In this document: positions 1 to 12,059 of the stretch, piece by piece
How the letters are laid out: each line of letters opens with the position of its first letter
Position numbering within the stretch: the stretch's first letter is position 1
DNA from: Enterobacteriaceae bacterium RIT714
GTDB lineage: Bacteria > Pseudomonadota > Gammaproteobacteria > Enterobacterales > Enterobacteriaceae
Assembly (NCBI GenBank): GCA_009668015.1
Contig: WJYB01000002.1
Span: forward strand, 584,894 to 648,893
Direction of reading: 5' to 3'
Length of the DNA stretch: 64,000 bases
Translations under genes and position numbers: made by a program
Notes under the pieces: generated by a model
The model's input: only the letters and a program-made list of their open reading frames with translations
The model's database searches: none
What the model was told of the DNA's origin: nothing

Positions 1-151
1 CCACATTACAGAAAGTACAACCGCCACGCCCGATAGTGCCGTCACGGTTAGGGCAGCTAAAACCGCCGTGCAGCGTCAGCTTATGAACCTTTTGTCCGTA
101 TCGACGTGAAAGATCCCCACCAAACATATTGACTAATTTCTGTAACTGCAT
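1..151 (-). CDS. yhcC: YhcC-type radical SAM protein, N-terminal fragment
   Basis: Only the first 50 codons lie in the window; the gene runs off the left edge. The translation begins MQLQKLVNMFGGDLSRRYGQ and carries Cys33, Cys45 and Cys48 in a GGFSCPNRDG...GGCTFCN context, the iron-sulfur ligands expected for this radical SAM family (TIGR01212). The first in-frame ATG gives the N-terminus I remember for E. coli YhcC. Its substrate is not established to my knowledge. It is divergent from gltB, as in E. coli. Confidence 0.93.
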   Translation of the reverse strand, partial: MQLQKLVNMFGGDLSRRYGQKVHKLTLHGGFSCPNRDGTIGRGGCTFCNV

Positions 152-248
152 AATCTGATAGACCGCCCCGATGAAAGGGGACAAGCCTGCCATTTTTAGC
201 CTCATTCGGCGATGACCTGGATCAATCGCCCTGGACGGCTATTATCGT

Positions 249-287
249 TTTGAATAAAAACTCACTATAACTGCAATTTCATTCACA
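249..287. promoter_or_regulatory. Tandem ARG boxes (ArgR operator) upstream of gltB
   Basis: Two 14-base cores are present: TGAATAAAAACTCA at 251-264 and TGCAATTTCATTCA at 272-285. The ARG box core is TGAATwwwwATTCA, so the first differs at one position and the second at about three. Their starts are 21 bases apart, the usual spacing of paired ARG boxes, which puts both on one face of DNA for an ArgR hexamer. ArgR effects on gltBD are reported in E. coli, so the site is plausible; binding itself is inferred. Confidence 0.65.
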
Positions 288-448
288 GGACCGGCGATTA
301 CTTTTCCTTATGTTCTGATGGTTTTTTTCATTTAACCCGCCATCGCTGTAAAACAGTGAGATTATGTGGGTTAGAGCATCATGCCAGAGTAATATTCTGC
401 ATTAATTCGTCTACTCAGCACGGCACATTGATAATACCGCTTTCATAC

Positions 449-464
449 AGTGAGTCAGATCACA
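449..464. promoter_or_regulatory. Candidate CRP site upstream of gltB
   Basis: The sequence AGTGAGTCAGATCACA matches the CRP pattern TGTGA-N6-TCACA at 9 of 10 specified positions. CRP involvement at gltBDF is reported in E. coli. The transcription start is not defined here, so activation cannot be told from repression. Confidence 0.45.
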
Positions 465-744
465 CTCTCCTGCCGCCTCCCCCAGGGTTTTGTCGAGATA
501 AAACCTGTCATTTTTTCTTTTTAATCATTGCGTTAAGCAACCTTTAGCACATTTTTGTATAAATAAGATTGCCATTTGACCTGTGTATCAATTCCCGATA
601 AGTTGGAAATCCGCTGGAAGCTTTCTGGATAAGCAGCCTGCTTATCATATTTATGCAGTAATTGAGATTCCCTCTGAAGCAAGTCCTCAAACTTGTTTGA
701 CCTGTGCGAAAAGGAAATGAAGAGGGCGAATGCGAGGTACGCGT

Positions 745-834
745 ATGACACGCAAACCCCGTCGCCGCGCTCTTTCTGTGCCTGTGCGCCACGGTTCAGT
801 GGGGAGTCCCGAAGAGCCTGGGGAGGTTCACTGA
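745..834 (+). CDS. Short Arg-rich upstream ORF, possible gltB leader peptide
   Basis: A 29-codon ORF begins MTRKPRRRALSVPVRHG. It is preceded by GAGG seven bases before its ATG, and its TGA ends one base before the gltB ATG. Four of codons 3-8 are Arg. In the E. coli K-12 annotation, as I remember it, the corresponding sequence is read in frame as a 31-residue N-terminal extension of the GltB precursor; here the length differs by a non-multiple of three and the frame closes. It could be a coupled leader peptide or merely a relic. No protein evidence is available. Confidence 0.4.
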   Translation: MTRKPRRRALSVPVRHGSVGSPEEPGEVH

Positions 835-835
835 T

Positions 836-3800
836 ATGTTGTACGATAAATCCCTTGAGAAGGATAACTGTGGTTTCGGCCTGATCGCCCACATAGAAGG
901 CGAACCTAGCCACAAGGTAGTGCGTACCGCTATACACGCACTGGCCCGTATGCAGCACCGTGGTGCCATCCTCGCTGATGGTAAAACCGGCGACGGTTGT
1001 GGTCTGCTGCTGCAAAAACCGGATCGTTTCTTCCGGATCGTTGCGCAAGAGCGCGGCTGGCGTTTAGCCAAAAACTACGCTGTCGGCATGCTGTTCCTGA
1101 ATCAGGATCCAGAAAAAGCCGCCGCTTCCCGCCGCATCGTTGAAGAAGAACTTCAACGCGAAACCCTGTCGATTGTCGGCTGGCGCAATGTGCCAACCAA
1201 CGAAGGGGTGCTCGGTGAAATCGCCCTCTCCTCGCTGCCACGTATCGAACAGATTTTTGTCAATGCGCCTGCGGGCTGGCGTCCGCGCGATATGGAGCGC
1301 CGCCTTTTCATTGCCCGTCGCCGCATCGAAAAACGTTTGCTGGACGATAAAGAGTTCTACGTCTGTAGCCTCTCGAATCTGGTGAACATCTATAAAGGCC
1401 TGTGTATGCCGGCGGATCTGCCGCGCTTCTACCTGGACCTTGCGGACCTGCGTCTGGAATCGGCCATCTGCCTGTTCCACCAGCGCTTCTCCACCAATAC
1501 CGTGCCGCGCTGGCCGCTGGCTCAGCCCTTCCGCTACCTGGCGCATAACGGTGAGATCAACACCATCACCGGTAACCGCCAGTGGGCGCGCGCGCGTACC
1601 TACAAATTCCAGACCCCGCTGATCCCGGATCTGCATGACGCCGCGCCATTCGTTAACGAAACCGGCTCTGACTCCAGCTCGATGGATAACATGCTGGAAC
1701 TGCTGCTGGCAGGCGGGATGGATATCGTACGTGCGATGCGTCTGCTTGTTCCGCCAGCCTGGCAGAACAACCCGGATATGGACCCGGACCTGCGCGCGTT
1801 CTTCGACTTCAACTCCATGCACATGGAGCCGTGGGATGGCCCGGCGGGCATCGTTATGTCCGACGGACGCTACGCCGCCTGTAACCTCGACCGTAACGGT
1901 CTGCGCCCGGCGCGCTACGTCATCACCAAAGATAAGTTGATCACCTGCGCTTCTGAAGTAGGCATCTGGGATTACCAGCCTGACGAAGTGGTTGAGAAAG
2001 GCCGCGTCGGCCCTGGCGAACTGATGGTTATCGACACCCGCAGCGGGCGCATTTTGCACTCGGCGGAAACCGATGACGATCTGAAAAGCCGCCATCCGTA
2101 CAAAGAGTGGATGGAGACAAACGTCCGTCGTCTGGTGCCGTTCGAAGATCTGTCGAACGAAGAAGTCGGCAGCCGTGAGCTGGACGACGATACCCTCGCC
2201 AGCTACCAGAAACAGTTTAACTACAGCGCCGAAGAGCTGGATTCCGTGATCCGCGTGCTCGGCGAAAACGGCCAGGAAGCGGTCGGCTCGATGGGTGATG
2301 ACACCCCGTTTGCTGTGCTCTCCAGCCAGCCACGCATCATTTACGACTACTTCCGCCAGCAGTTTGCGCAGGTCACCAACCCGCCAATCGATCCGCTGCG
2401 TGAAGCGCATGTGATGTCGCTGGCGACCAGTATCGGTCGCGAGATGAATGTCTTCTGCGAAGCCGAAGGCCAGGCGCACCGCCTGAGCTTTAAGTCGCCG
2501 ATTCTGCTGTACTCCGATTTTAAACAGCTCACCACCATGACTGAGGAGCACTACCGCGCCGACACGCTCGATATTACCTTCGACGTGACCGAAGCGACCC
2601 TCGAAGAGACGGTGAAAGGCCTGTGCGATAAAGCCGAGCAGATGGTGCGAAACGGTACCGTTCTGCTGGTGCTGTCTGACCGTAATATCGCGAAGAATCG
2701 CCTGCCGGTCCCGGCACCGATGGCGGTAGGCGCTATCCAGACCCGTCTGGTGGATAAGAGCCTGCGCTGCGACGCCAACATCATTGTTGAAACGGCAAGC
2801 GCCCGTGACCCGCACCACTTCGCTGTGCTGCTGGGCTTTGGCGCGACGGCTATCTACCCGTACCTGGCCTACGAAACGCTGGCGAAGCTGGTCGATGGCC
2901 ACGCTATCGAAAAAGATTACCGTACCGTGATGCTGAACTACCGTAACGGCATCAATAAAGGTCTGTACAAAATCATGTCCAAAATGGGCATCTCAACCAT
3001 CGCTTCGTATCGCTGCTCGAAGCTCTTCGAAGCGGTTGGTTTGCATGATGATGTCGCAGATCTCTGCTTCCAGGGCGTGATCAGCCGTATCGGCGGCGCA
3101 GGATTCTCTGACTTCCAGCAGGATCTGCTGAACCTGTCGAAACGCGCATGGCTGGCACGTAAACCGTTAGATCAGGGCGGCTTGCTGAAATACGTTCACG
3201 GCGGTGAATACCACGCCTACAACCCGGACGTGGTGCGTACCCTGCAGCAGGCGGTTCAGAGCGGCGAATACAGCGATTATCAGCAGTATTCCAGACTGGT
3301 TAACGAGCGTCCGGCGGCGACATTGCGTGACCTGCTGGCCGTGACCCCGAATGGCGAAACGGTCAACATTAACGACGTTGAACCGGCAAGTGAGCTGTTC
3401 AAACGCTTTGATACCGCGGCGATGTCGATCGGAGCACTCAGCCCGGAAGCACACGAAGCGCTGGCCGAAGCGATGAACAGCATCGGCGGCAACTCGAACT
3501 CCGGTGAAGGCGGTGAAGATCCTGCGCGTTACGGCACCAACAAAGTGTCGCGCATTAAGCAGGTGGCTTCTGGTCGCTTTGGCGTGACGCCAGCGTACCT
3601 GGTCAACGCCGACGTGATTCAGATTAAAGTCGCTCAGGGTGCGAAGCCGGGCGAAGGCGGTCAGTTGCCGGGCGACAAAGTCACCCCGTACATCGCCAAA
3701 CTGCGCTATTCCGTACCGGGCGTAACGCTGATTTCCCCACCGCCACACCACGATATCTACTCTATCGAGGATTTGGCGCAGCTGATTTTCGATCTTAAAC

Positions 3801-5296
3801 AAGTCAACCCGAAAGCGATGATCTCCGTGAAGCTGGTTTCCGAACCGGGCGTGGGCACTATCGCCACCGGTGTGGCGAAAGCCTACGCGGACCTCATTAC
3901 CATTGCGGGCTACGACGGCGGGACAGGCGCAAGCCCACTCTCCTCCGTGAAATACGCGGGCTGTCCGTGGGAGCTGGGGCTGGTGGAAACACAACAGGCG
4001 CTGGTGGCCAACGGCCTGCGTCACAAGATCCGTCTGCAGGTGGATGGCGGCCTAAAAACCGGTCTCGACATCATCAAAGCGGCAATTCTGGGTGCAGAGA
4101 GCTTTGGCTTTGGCACCGGACCGATGGTGGCGCTGGGCTGTAAATATCTGCGTATTTGCCACCTGAACAACTGCGCAACCGGTGTGGCGACTCAGGACGA
4201 GAAACTGCGTAAGAACCACTACCATGGCCTGCCGTTCAAAGTGACTAACTACTTTGAATTTATCGCCCGCGAAACCCGCGAGCTGATGGCAGAGCTGGGC
4301 GTTAAACGCCTGGTGGATCTGATTGGCCGTACCGACCTGCTCAAAGAGCTGGAAGGTTTCACCGCCAAACAGCAGAAGCTGGAGCTTTCACGTCTGCTGG
4401 AAACCGCCGAGCCACATGCGGGCAAAGCCGTTTACTGCACCGAGAAAAACCCACCTTTTGATAACGGCGTGCTGAATGCGCAGCTCCTGCAGCAGGCAAA
4501 ATCATATGTCGATGAGAAACAGAGCAAGACGTTCTGGTTCGATATTCGCAACACCGACCGTTCTGTGGGGGCGACACTTTCTGGCTATATCGCGCAAACG
4601 CATGGCGATCAGGGTCTGGCTGCCGATCCTATTACTGCGCACTTCAGCGGAACGGCGGGGCAGAGTTTCGGCGTCTGGAATGCTGGCGGCGTTGAGCTGT
4701 ATCTGACCGGCGATGCCAACGACTATGTGGGCAAAGGCATGGCGGGCGGTTTGCTGGCGGTACGTCCTCCGGTAGGTTCCGCGTTCCGCAGCCACGAAGC
4801 GAGCATTATCGGTAACACCTGTCTCTATGGTGCTACCGGGGGTCGTCTGTTCGCCGCAGGCCGTGCGGGTGAGCGCTTTGCGGTGCGTAACTCCGGTGCT
4901 ATCACCGTTGTCGAAGGTATCGGTGATAACGGTTGTGAATACATGACGGGCGGGATTGTCTGCGTGATGGGCAAGACCGGCGTTAACTTCGGCGCAGGTA
5001 TGACCGGCGGCTTCGCCTATGTCCTGGACGAAGACGGTGAGTTCCGCAAACGCGTGAACCCGGAGCTGGTAGAAGTGCTGGACGTAGAAACGCTCGCCAT
5101 TCACGAAGAGCATCTGCGCGGTCTGATTACCGAACACGTGCAGCATACCGGCTCTTCGCGCGGTGAAGAGATCCTGGCGAACTGGCCAGCGTTCTCGGCG
5201 AAATTCGCGCTGGTTAAACCGAAGTCCAGCGATGTTAAGGCACTGTTGGGCCACCGTAGTCGTAGCGCAGCAGAGCTGCGTGTGCAGGCGCAGTAA
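836..5296 (+). CDS. gltB: Glutamate synthase (NADPH) large subunit
   Basis: GltB moves the amide group of glutamine to 2-oxoglutarate, giving two glutamates, with electrons from GltD; it is cytoplasmic. The 1486-residue precursor starts MLYDKSLEKDN, an 11-residue propeptide expected to be removed so that the following Cys (CGFGLIAH) becomes the N-terminal nucleophile of the class II glutaminase domain. The FMN-binding synthase domain follows, and Cys1102, Cys1108 and Cys1113 are the 3Fe-4S ligands. The C-terminus holds the glycine-rich beta-helix domain. The start is supported by GGGAGG about ten bases upstream, and an upstream in-frame extension is impossible because of the preceding TGA frame. 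gltD follows after 9 bases in the same operon. Confidence 0.98.
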   Translation: MLYDKSLEKDNCGFGLIAHIEGEPSHKVVRTAIHALARMQHRGAILADGKTGDGCGLLLQKPDRFFRIVAQERGWRLAKNYAVGMLFLNQDPEKAAASRRIVEEELQRETLSIVGWRNVPTNEGVLGEIALSSLPRIEQIFVNAPAGWRPRDMERRLFIARRRIEKRLLDDKEFYVCSLSNLVNIYKGLCMPADLPRFYLDLADLRLESAICLFHQRFSTNTVPRWPLAQPFRYLAHNGEINTITGNRQWARARTYKFQTPLIPDLHDAAPFVNETGSDSSSMDNMLELLLAGGMDIVRAMRLLVPPAWQNNPDMDPDLRAFFDFNSMHMEPWDGPAGIVMSDGRYAACNLDRNGLRPARYVITKDKLITCASEVGIWDYQPDEVVEKGRVGPGELMVIDTRSGRILHSAETDDDLKSRHPYKEWMETNVRRLVPFEDLSNEEVGSRELDDDTLASYQKQFNYSAEELDSVIRVLGENGQEAVGSMGDDTPFAVLSSQPRIIYDYFRQQFAQVTNPPIDPLREAHVMSLATSIGREMNVFCEAEGQAHRLSFKSPILLYSDFKQLTTMTEEHYRADTLDITFDVTEATLEETVKGLCDKAEQMVRNGTVLLVLSDRNIAKNRLPVPAPMAVGAIQTRLVDKSLRCDANIIVETASARDPHHFAVLLGFGATAIYPYLAYETLAKLVDGHAIEKDYRTVMLNYRNGINKGLYKIMSKMGISTIASYRCSKLFEAVGLHDDVADLCFQGVISRIGGAGFSDFQQDLLNLSKRAWLARKPLDQGGLLKYVHGGEYHAYNPDVVRTLQQAVQSGEYSDYQQYSRLVNERPAATLRDLLAVTPNGETVNINDVEPASELFKRFDTAAMSIGALSPEAHEALAEAMNSIGGNSNSGEGGEDPARYGTNKVSRIKQVASGRFGVTPAYLVNADVIQIKVAQGAKPGEGGQLPGDKVTPYIAKLRYSVPGVTLISPPPHHDIYSIEDLAQLIFDLKQVNPKAMISVKLVSEPGVGTIATGVAKAYADLITIAGYDGGTGASPLSSVKYAGCPWELGLVETQQALVANGLRHKIRLQVDGGLKTGLDIIKAAILGAESFGFGTGPMVALGCKYLRICHLNNCATGVATQDEKLRKNHYHGLPFKVTNYFEFIARETRELMAELGVKRLVDLIGRTDLLKELEGFTAKQQKLELSRLLETAEPHAGKAVYCTEKNPPFDNGVLNAQLLQQAKSYVDEKQSKTFWFDIRNTDRSVGATLSGYIAQTHGDQGLAADPITAHFSGTAGQSFGVWNAGGVELYLTGDANDYVGKGMAGGLLAVRPPVGSAFRSHEASIIGNTCLYGATGGRLFAAGRAGERFAVRNSGAITVVEGIGDNGCEYMTGGIVCVMGKTGVNFGAGMTGGFAYVLDEDGEFRKRVNPELVEVLDVETLAIHEEHLRGLITEHVQHTGSSRGEEILANWPAFSAKFALVKPKSSDVKALLGHRSRSAAELRVQAQ

Positions 5297-6724
<1,428 letters not shown>

Positions 6725-6730
6725 AAGACA

Positions 6731-6758
6731 ACCGGATGGCAATGCCATCCGGTTTTTT

Positions 6759-6760
<2 letters not shown>
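6731..6760. terminator. Rho-independent terminator of gltBD
   Basis: ACCGGATGGC and GCCATCCGGT form a perfect 10-bp stem with an AAT loop, followed by eight T residues on the plus strand. The T run reaches the stop codon of convergent nanQ. Confidence 0.93.
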
Positions 6761-8094
<1,334 letters not shown>

Positions 8095-8098
<4 letters not shown>

Positions 8099-9582
8099 TT
8101 CACGGCCTCATGTTTGCTTTTGAGCGTGCCAAACGGAATCGCCCCGCTCATCGGTTTACCATCAATGGCATCGTGAGTGCGTAGCGCCTCAGGTCGAATC
8201 CAGCGCTGAACGCGCGATGGCATATCAAGCCCTATCAGCAGGATGACCACAAACGTCAGACCAAACGAAAGCGATCCCAGCGCCGTGCCCAGCTCTAGCC
8301 TCTGAGCCAGCAACGCGCCAACGATCGGCGCGATAGCACCACCTAATGCCCCGACGTTATAGGTAAAGCCCAGACCCGCCGCACGTTGGTCAGTATCGAA
8401 ATAGCCGCCAATCAGCTTTGGCAGAATGCCGGAGATCCCCTGCCCCAGCATCTGCTGGAAGAAGAGCAGCAAGCCCAGAACCCAAATACTGGAACCGCCG
8501 ATCGCAAACACCGGGATGATGAGCAGTTGAGAGGCTAACAGGCTGCAGACATAGGCTTTGCGCGTCCCCAGCCAGTCACCGAGAAAACCACCCACGCAGC
8601 AGCCCACTGCCGCACCAAAGCCGCTAAAGAACAGGACATGCGCGACCATCATCGGGTCATATCCCAGATCCGTTTTCAGGTAGGTCGGCAGCAGCGCCTG
8701 AATCGGCCACGAATAGAGAAACGCGAATAATACGACGACCATCAGCGTGACTCCCGTCGGCCAGCGTTTCCCGCTGCTTTGCACCATAAAACTGATAAAG
8801 ACGCAGGCGCAGAGTAACCCAAGGATCATCACCAGCCCGGCGTTGTTTAGCTCTCCGGCAAAGCAAAACCACAGCGCAGTGCCAGCGAAGAGCGTCATGG
8901 CGATATTGATCGCGCGATGCTTCCCGCGATAGAGGATGTCGACCATCGTGCGCACCGGCGCTTTGCCTTCGTGCTTCGCTTTCCAGTCTTCCGCTTCCGG
9001 GATGTTTTTACGCAGCCACAGGGCGAAAATGATGGGCAAAATGCCGATAAAGAACAGCGCGCGCCAGCCCCACGCGGGGACAACCAGGCTGTAAACCTGC
9101 GCCGCAACCACGGCACCGACAGAGAAACCGGAGATTAAAAAGCCGCTGGCTTTATTACGCAGATGTTTCGGCCAACTTTCAATCACATAGGTTGCACTGG
9201 AGCCATATTCTCCCGCCATTCCCATGCCAATCACCATACGGGCAATAAACATCGTGACGTAGCCCGGCGCAAATCCGCACGCCAGCGTGCCGCAGGAAAA
9301 GAGAACGATACTGGTAATCATCGCCAGCTTGCGTCCATAACGATCGCCCATCGCGCCGAGCAATAGCCCACCAAACCAGCGCGAGATAAAGGCGGCAGAA
9401 ATCAGGCTTGCCGCCTCCACCGTGTTTAATCCGAATTCACTTTTTACTTCTGTTAGAACCAGCGCCATCAACACAAAATCGAAGCCATCAAGCAAATATC
9501 CCAACCAGGCGGCGGAGAATGCACGCAACTGCGGGCGGCTAAGATGGCGGTACCACGGGATGCCTTGGGTAGAAATACTCAT
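8095..9582 (-). CDS. nanT: Sialic acid transporter NanT (MFS)
   Basis: NanT imports N-acetylneuraminate with protons across the inner membrane. The 495-residue protein has many hydrophobic segments and the MFS loop motif [13 protein letters not shown] between helices 2 and 3, repeated in the second half as [15 protein letters not shown]. The length matches E. coli NanT, which has 14 rather than 12 helices. The chosen ATG follows GGGAGA. It lies between nanA (65 bases upstream, with a REP-like hairpin in the gap) and nanK (4-base overlap). Confidence 0.95.
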
Positions 9583-9615
9583 TTCACTCTCCCGACGCTC
9601 TACATTGTCTGTTTA

Positions 9616-9640
9616 GCCCGGCGACGTTGCACCGCCGGGC
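9616..9640. repeat. REP-like palindrome between nanA and nanT
   Basis: GCCCGGCG and CGCCGGGC form a perfect 8-bp stem around a 9-base loop. Composition and position in an operon gap resemble enterobacterial REP/PU elements, but it is short. It may stabilise the nanA transcript or weaken readthrough into nanT. Confidence 0.55.
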
Positions 9641-9647
9641 AACGCAT

Positions 9648-10541
9648 TTACGCCTTCTCAGCCATCAATTGCTTTGCAAGAGCCTTCAGCTCTGGCAGGT
9701 ACTGCTCATCCACCGGTGCGAAGGGTTTGCGGCACAGAGGAACAGACACGACATCCATGTAATGCAGTACCGTCTTCAGACCACGGAAAACACCGACTTT
9801 GATCAGCAGATCGATAACCCGGTTGCACTCGCTTTGCAGGCGCTGTGCCGTCGCGTTGTCTCCTTCACGGATCGCTTTAGAAATTGCCTGGTAGCGCCAG
9901 CCCATGATGTTGTAGGTACTGCCGATCCCACCATCCGCACCTGCCAGCAAACCGGAAGCAAAAATTTCGTCATAACCGTTGTAGAGCACCAGATCCGGAT
10001 GCGCACGGCGGATCTGCTCCATCTGGAAGAGATCGCCCGACGTTTGTTTCAGCGCTCCAACACCCGGTAGCGTGACCAGAGTATTGATTTGATCCAGCGT
10101 CAGCTTCACTCCGCTCAGCGCCGGAATGTTGTAGACCACCATCGGCAAACCATCCGACGAATCAATAATTGCACGGTAGTGGTCACAATGTTCCTCAAAG
10201 CTAAAGGGATAGTAAAACGGTGTGACCGCCGACACAGCGTCAAAACCAAAGCGACTGGCTGCGGTCGCTAACTGTTGGCTTTCCGTGGTACTGACGCAAC
10301 CGACATGGGCAATAAGCGTCACTTTGCCTTTTGCTTCTTCCGCCACGATTTCCAGAACCTGCTCGCGCTCGGACAGACTTTGCACAAAGGCTTCGCCCGT
10401 TGACCCGCCGACATACAGGCCATCAATTCCCTGCTGAATATTGAACCGGATAAGACGTCTCAGACTCTCTTTATCGAGCGCCTGTTGAGAGTTGAACGGG
10501 GTCAGGAGTGCAGCCATTACGCCACTTAAATGCTTTGCCAT
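9648..10541 (-). CDS. nanA: N-acetylneuraminate lyase
   Basis: NanA splits sialic acid into N-acetylmannosamine and pyruvate. The 297-residue TIM-barrel protein shows the carboxylate-binding GGSTGE loop, catalytic Tyr137 ([10 protein letters not shown]) and Schiff-base Lys165 (GALKQTSGD), at the same positions as in the E. coli enzyme. The ATG is preceded by TGAGG. It is the first gene of the operon, directly downstream of the NanR operator repeats. Confidence 0.97.
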   Translation of the reverse strand: MAKHLSGVMAALLTPFNSQQALDKESLRRLIRFNIQQGIDGLYVGGSTGEAFVQSLSEREQVLEIVAEEAKGKVTLIAHVGCVSTTESQQLATAASRFGFDAVSAVTPFYYPFSFEEHCDHYRAIIDSSDGLPMVVYNIPALSGVKLTLDQINTLVTLPGVGALKQTSGDLFQMEQIRRAHPDLVLYNGYDEIFASGLLAGADGGIGSTYNIMGWRYQAISKAIREGDNATAQRLQSECNRVIDLLIKVGVFRGLKTVLHYMDVVSVPLCRKPFAPVDEQYLPELKALAKQLMAEKA

Positions 10542-10576
10542 AGATACCTCAAGTGATTACGGGTCTGGTTTATTGA

Positions 10577-10599
10577 TATACCTTTATACCTGTTATACC
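10577..10599 (-). promoter_or_regulatory. NanR operator: three GGTATA repeats
   Basis: On the minus strand three direct GGTATA repeats are separated by ACA and AA, the arrangement I remember for the E. coli NanR operator at nanA. On the plus strand they read as TATACC at 10577-10582, 10585-10590 and 10594-10599. NanR bound here blocks nanA until sialic acid is present; function is inferred from the E. coli system. Confidence 0.92.
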
Positions 10600-10662
10600 A
10601 GATCAAATAATCAGCACCCCATACAGAACGCTTATATTGCGATCTGCTTCACTAAAGGATCG

Positions 10663-11445
10663 TTATTTTTTCTTTTTTGATCCCTGCCCGATGGCGTGCC
10701 AGGTTGCGGAGACACTATTGAGATGGGTTTGCAGTGCACGATCGGCTTCATCAGGATCGCGGCGGCGGATCGCATCAACGATCGTAATATGCTGCCGATA
10801 GCTGACATCGTTGTGCTGGTAAAGGTCGGCGTCCGACACTTTTGGCCTGGCGGCAATTAGCCAGTCAAGCAAGGCAACGTGGATCGCCATAAAGATAGGA
10901 TTGCCGGGGATCTCCGCCAGCACGCGATGAAAATCGACATCCGAGCGGATAAAGAGCGCATTGTCGTTCAGCGACTGGCTGTTGATCTCCAGCGCTTTTG
11001 CCAGTTGATCGACCTGTTCATCCGTGGCGTATTCCGCCGCGTAACGCACCAGGCTTGATTCGAAGAACAGGCGAAGCTGTTCAAAATGCGTAATCCCACC
11101 CGGCTGGGTAAGGAAATCCTTGGCCATACCGGAGAGTTCACTGATGATCGTATCCGCAGAAGGCATGGTGACACGAGCGCGTTCCCCGTTATTAATTTGC
11201 ACCAACCCTTTGCGCTTCAGCGCGGCCAGTGCTTCTCGCACGGAAGGACGACCCACGTTGAAAAACTCCATCAGCTCGCGTTCTGAGGGGAGTTGTTCGC
11301 CCTGCGTAAACTCCTGGCGGCGGATCATTTGCTCAAGCTCTTCTTCCACCATTTCGGAGAGTTTTTTACGCGCCAAAGGTCGTCGACGCAGAGTGCGCCC
11401 GGGAGTCTCGGTTGAGTTTTCCGCCTGAAGATCAAATGGTTTCAT
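10663..11445 (-). CDS. nanR: Sialic acid-responsive repressor NanR (GntR family, FadR type)
   Basis: NanR represses the nan operon and is relieved by sialic acid. The 260-residue product has a GntR winged helix ([29 protein letters not shown] in two parts, near residues 50-80) and a C-terminal FCD-type ligand domain with conserved Asp/His positions ([22 protein letters not shown] region). I placed the start at the ATG of MKPFDLQ; an upstream TTG would add 13 residues, but the E. coli protein begins near this ATG. It is separated from nanA by the operator region and is transcribed in the same direction. Confidence 0.93.
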   Translation of the reverse strand: MKPFDLQAENSTETPGRTLRRRPLARKKLSEMVEEELEQMIRRQEFTQGEQLPSERELMEFFNVGRPSVREALAALKRKGLVQINNGERARVTMPSADTIISELSGMAKDFLTQPGGITHFEQLRLFFESSLVRYAAEYATDEQVDQLAKALEINSQSLNDNALFIRSDVDFHRVLAEIPGNPIFMAIHVALLDWLIAARPKVSDADLYQHNDVSYRQHITIVDAIRRRDPDEADRALQTHLNSVSATWHAIGQGSKKKK

Positions 11446-11529
11446 AACAACTCGTGTCAGAAGAGTGACAATCGGTGAAGACAATCATCATATCACAGGA
11501 TTTTTGGCCGGGCGAAAGCCCCCGGATAG

Positions 11530-11553
11530 CAAAACAGGCCCATCGGGCCTGTT
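11530..11553 (-). terminator. Terminator downstream of sspB
   Basis: AACAGGCCC and GGGCCTGTT make a perfect 9-bp stem with a 3-base loop just past the sspB stop. Only a short T run follows on the minus strand (TTTTGC counting the stem end), so it may be leaky. Confidence 0.7.
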
Positions 11554-11556
11554 GTA

Positions 11557-12054
11557 TTATTTCACGACGCGTAGCGCCGGACGGCCACCGCGTGGCGGCG
11601 GGTCGTCATCAGGATCATTATCATGATCGTGATCGGGTTTGTCGCCATCAATGACCGACATCACCGTTTCGCTTTCGCTTCCGGTAGAACCGTCTTCATC
11701 GTTGAGGCTGGCGACGTCTTCGTCATAAGCCGCTTCCGGCTCAAACATCGTACCCGCACCGTTTTCACGCGCATAGACAGCCAGTACAGCAGCCAGCGGT
11801 ACGGAAACCTGACGTGGCACACCGCCGAAACGCGCGTTAAAACGCACTTCATCGTTAGCCAGTTCAAGGTTACCCACCGCACGCGGAGCGATGTTCAACA
11901 CGATTTGCCCGTCACGTGCATATTCCATGGGAACGTTCACGCCAGGCAACGTCACATCCACTACCAGGTGCGGCGTAAGCTGGTTGTCCAGCAGCCATTC
12001 ATAGAAGGCACGCAGCAGATACGGACGGCGTGGAGACAGCTGTGACATTTCCAC
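11557..12054 (-). CDS. sspB: ClpXP adaptor protein SspB
   Basis: SspB tethers ssrA-tagged proteins and N-RseA to ClpXP. The 165-residue protein has the conserved folded domain (RRPYLLRAFYEWLLDNQ... to about residue 110), a variable acidic, His/Asp-rich linker (DKPDHDHDNDPDDDPP) and the C-terminal ClpX-binding tail GGRPALRVVK. Length equals E. coli SspB. It lies 5 bases after sspA and is almost certainly cotranscribed with it. Confidence 0.96.
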   Translation of the reverse strand: MEMSQLSPRRPYLLRAFYEWLLDNQLTPHLVVDVTLPGVNVPMEYARDGQIVLNIAPRAVGNLELANDEVRFNARFGGVPRQVSVPLAAVLAVYARENGAGTMFEPEAAYDEDVASLNDEDGSTGSESETVMSVIDGDKPDHDHDNDPDDDPPPRGGRPALRVVK

Positions 12055-12059
12055 AATCG

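Larger units (their letters stand above)
152..744. promoter_or_regulatory. yhcC-gltB divergent intergenic region
   Basis: This 593-base gene-free stretch separates divergent yhcC and gltB. It holds two candidate ARG boxes near the yhcC end and one CRP-like palindrome, listed separately. No open reading frame in it resembles a known protein. In E. coli the gltBDF control region is also long and is reported to respond to Lrp, IHF, CRP and ArgR. I could not assign the gltB -10/-35 hexamers with confidence. Confidence 0.7.

Noticed and set aside
356..547. 63-codon plus-strand frame in the yhcC-gltB gap
   Set aside because: No ribosome binding site, no similarity, and it covers the CRP-like site.
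533..1048. 171-codon minus-strand frame spanning the gltB leader and start
   Set aside because: It runs antisense into gltB coding sequence and has no recognisable domain.
1064..2902. 612-codon open frame on the minus strand inside gltB
   Set aside because: It is antisense to a clearly recognised gene. Its long Val/Gln/Arg-rich translation resembles nothing and reflects the GC-rich codon pattern of gltB.
3167..4024. 285-codon minus-strand frame inside gltB
   Set aside because: Mirror frame of the conserved synthase domain, with no start site or recognisable protein.
4502..5254. 250-codon minus-strand frame inside gltB
   Set aside because: Antisense to the C-terminal domain of GltB, no family features.
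11446..11484. TTG start that would lengthen NanR by 13 residues
   Set aside because: The ATG of MKPFDLQ lies where the E. coli protein begins, and TTG has no better ribosome binding site.
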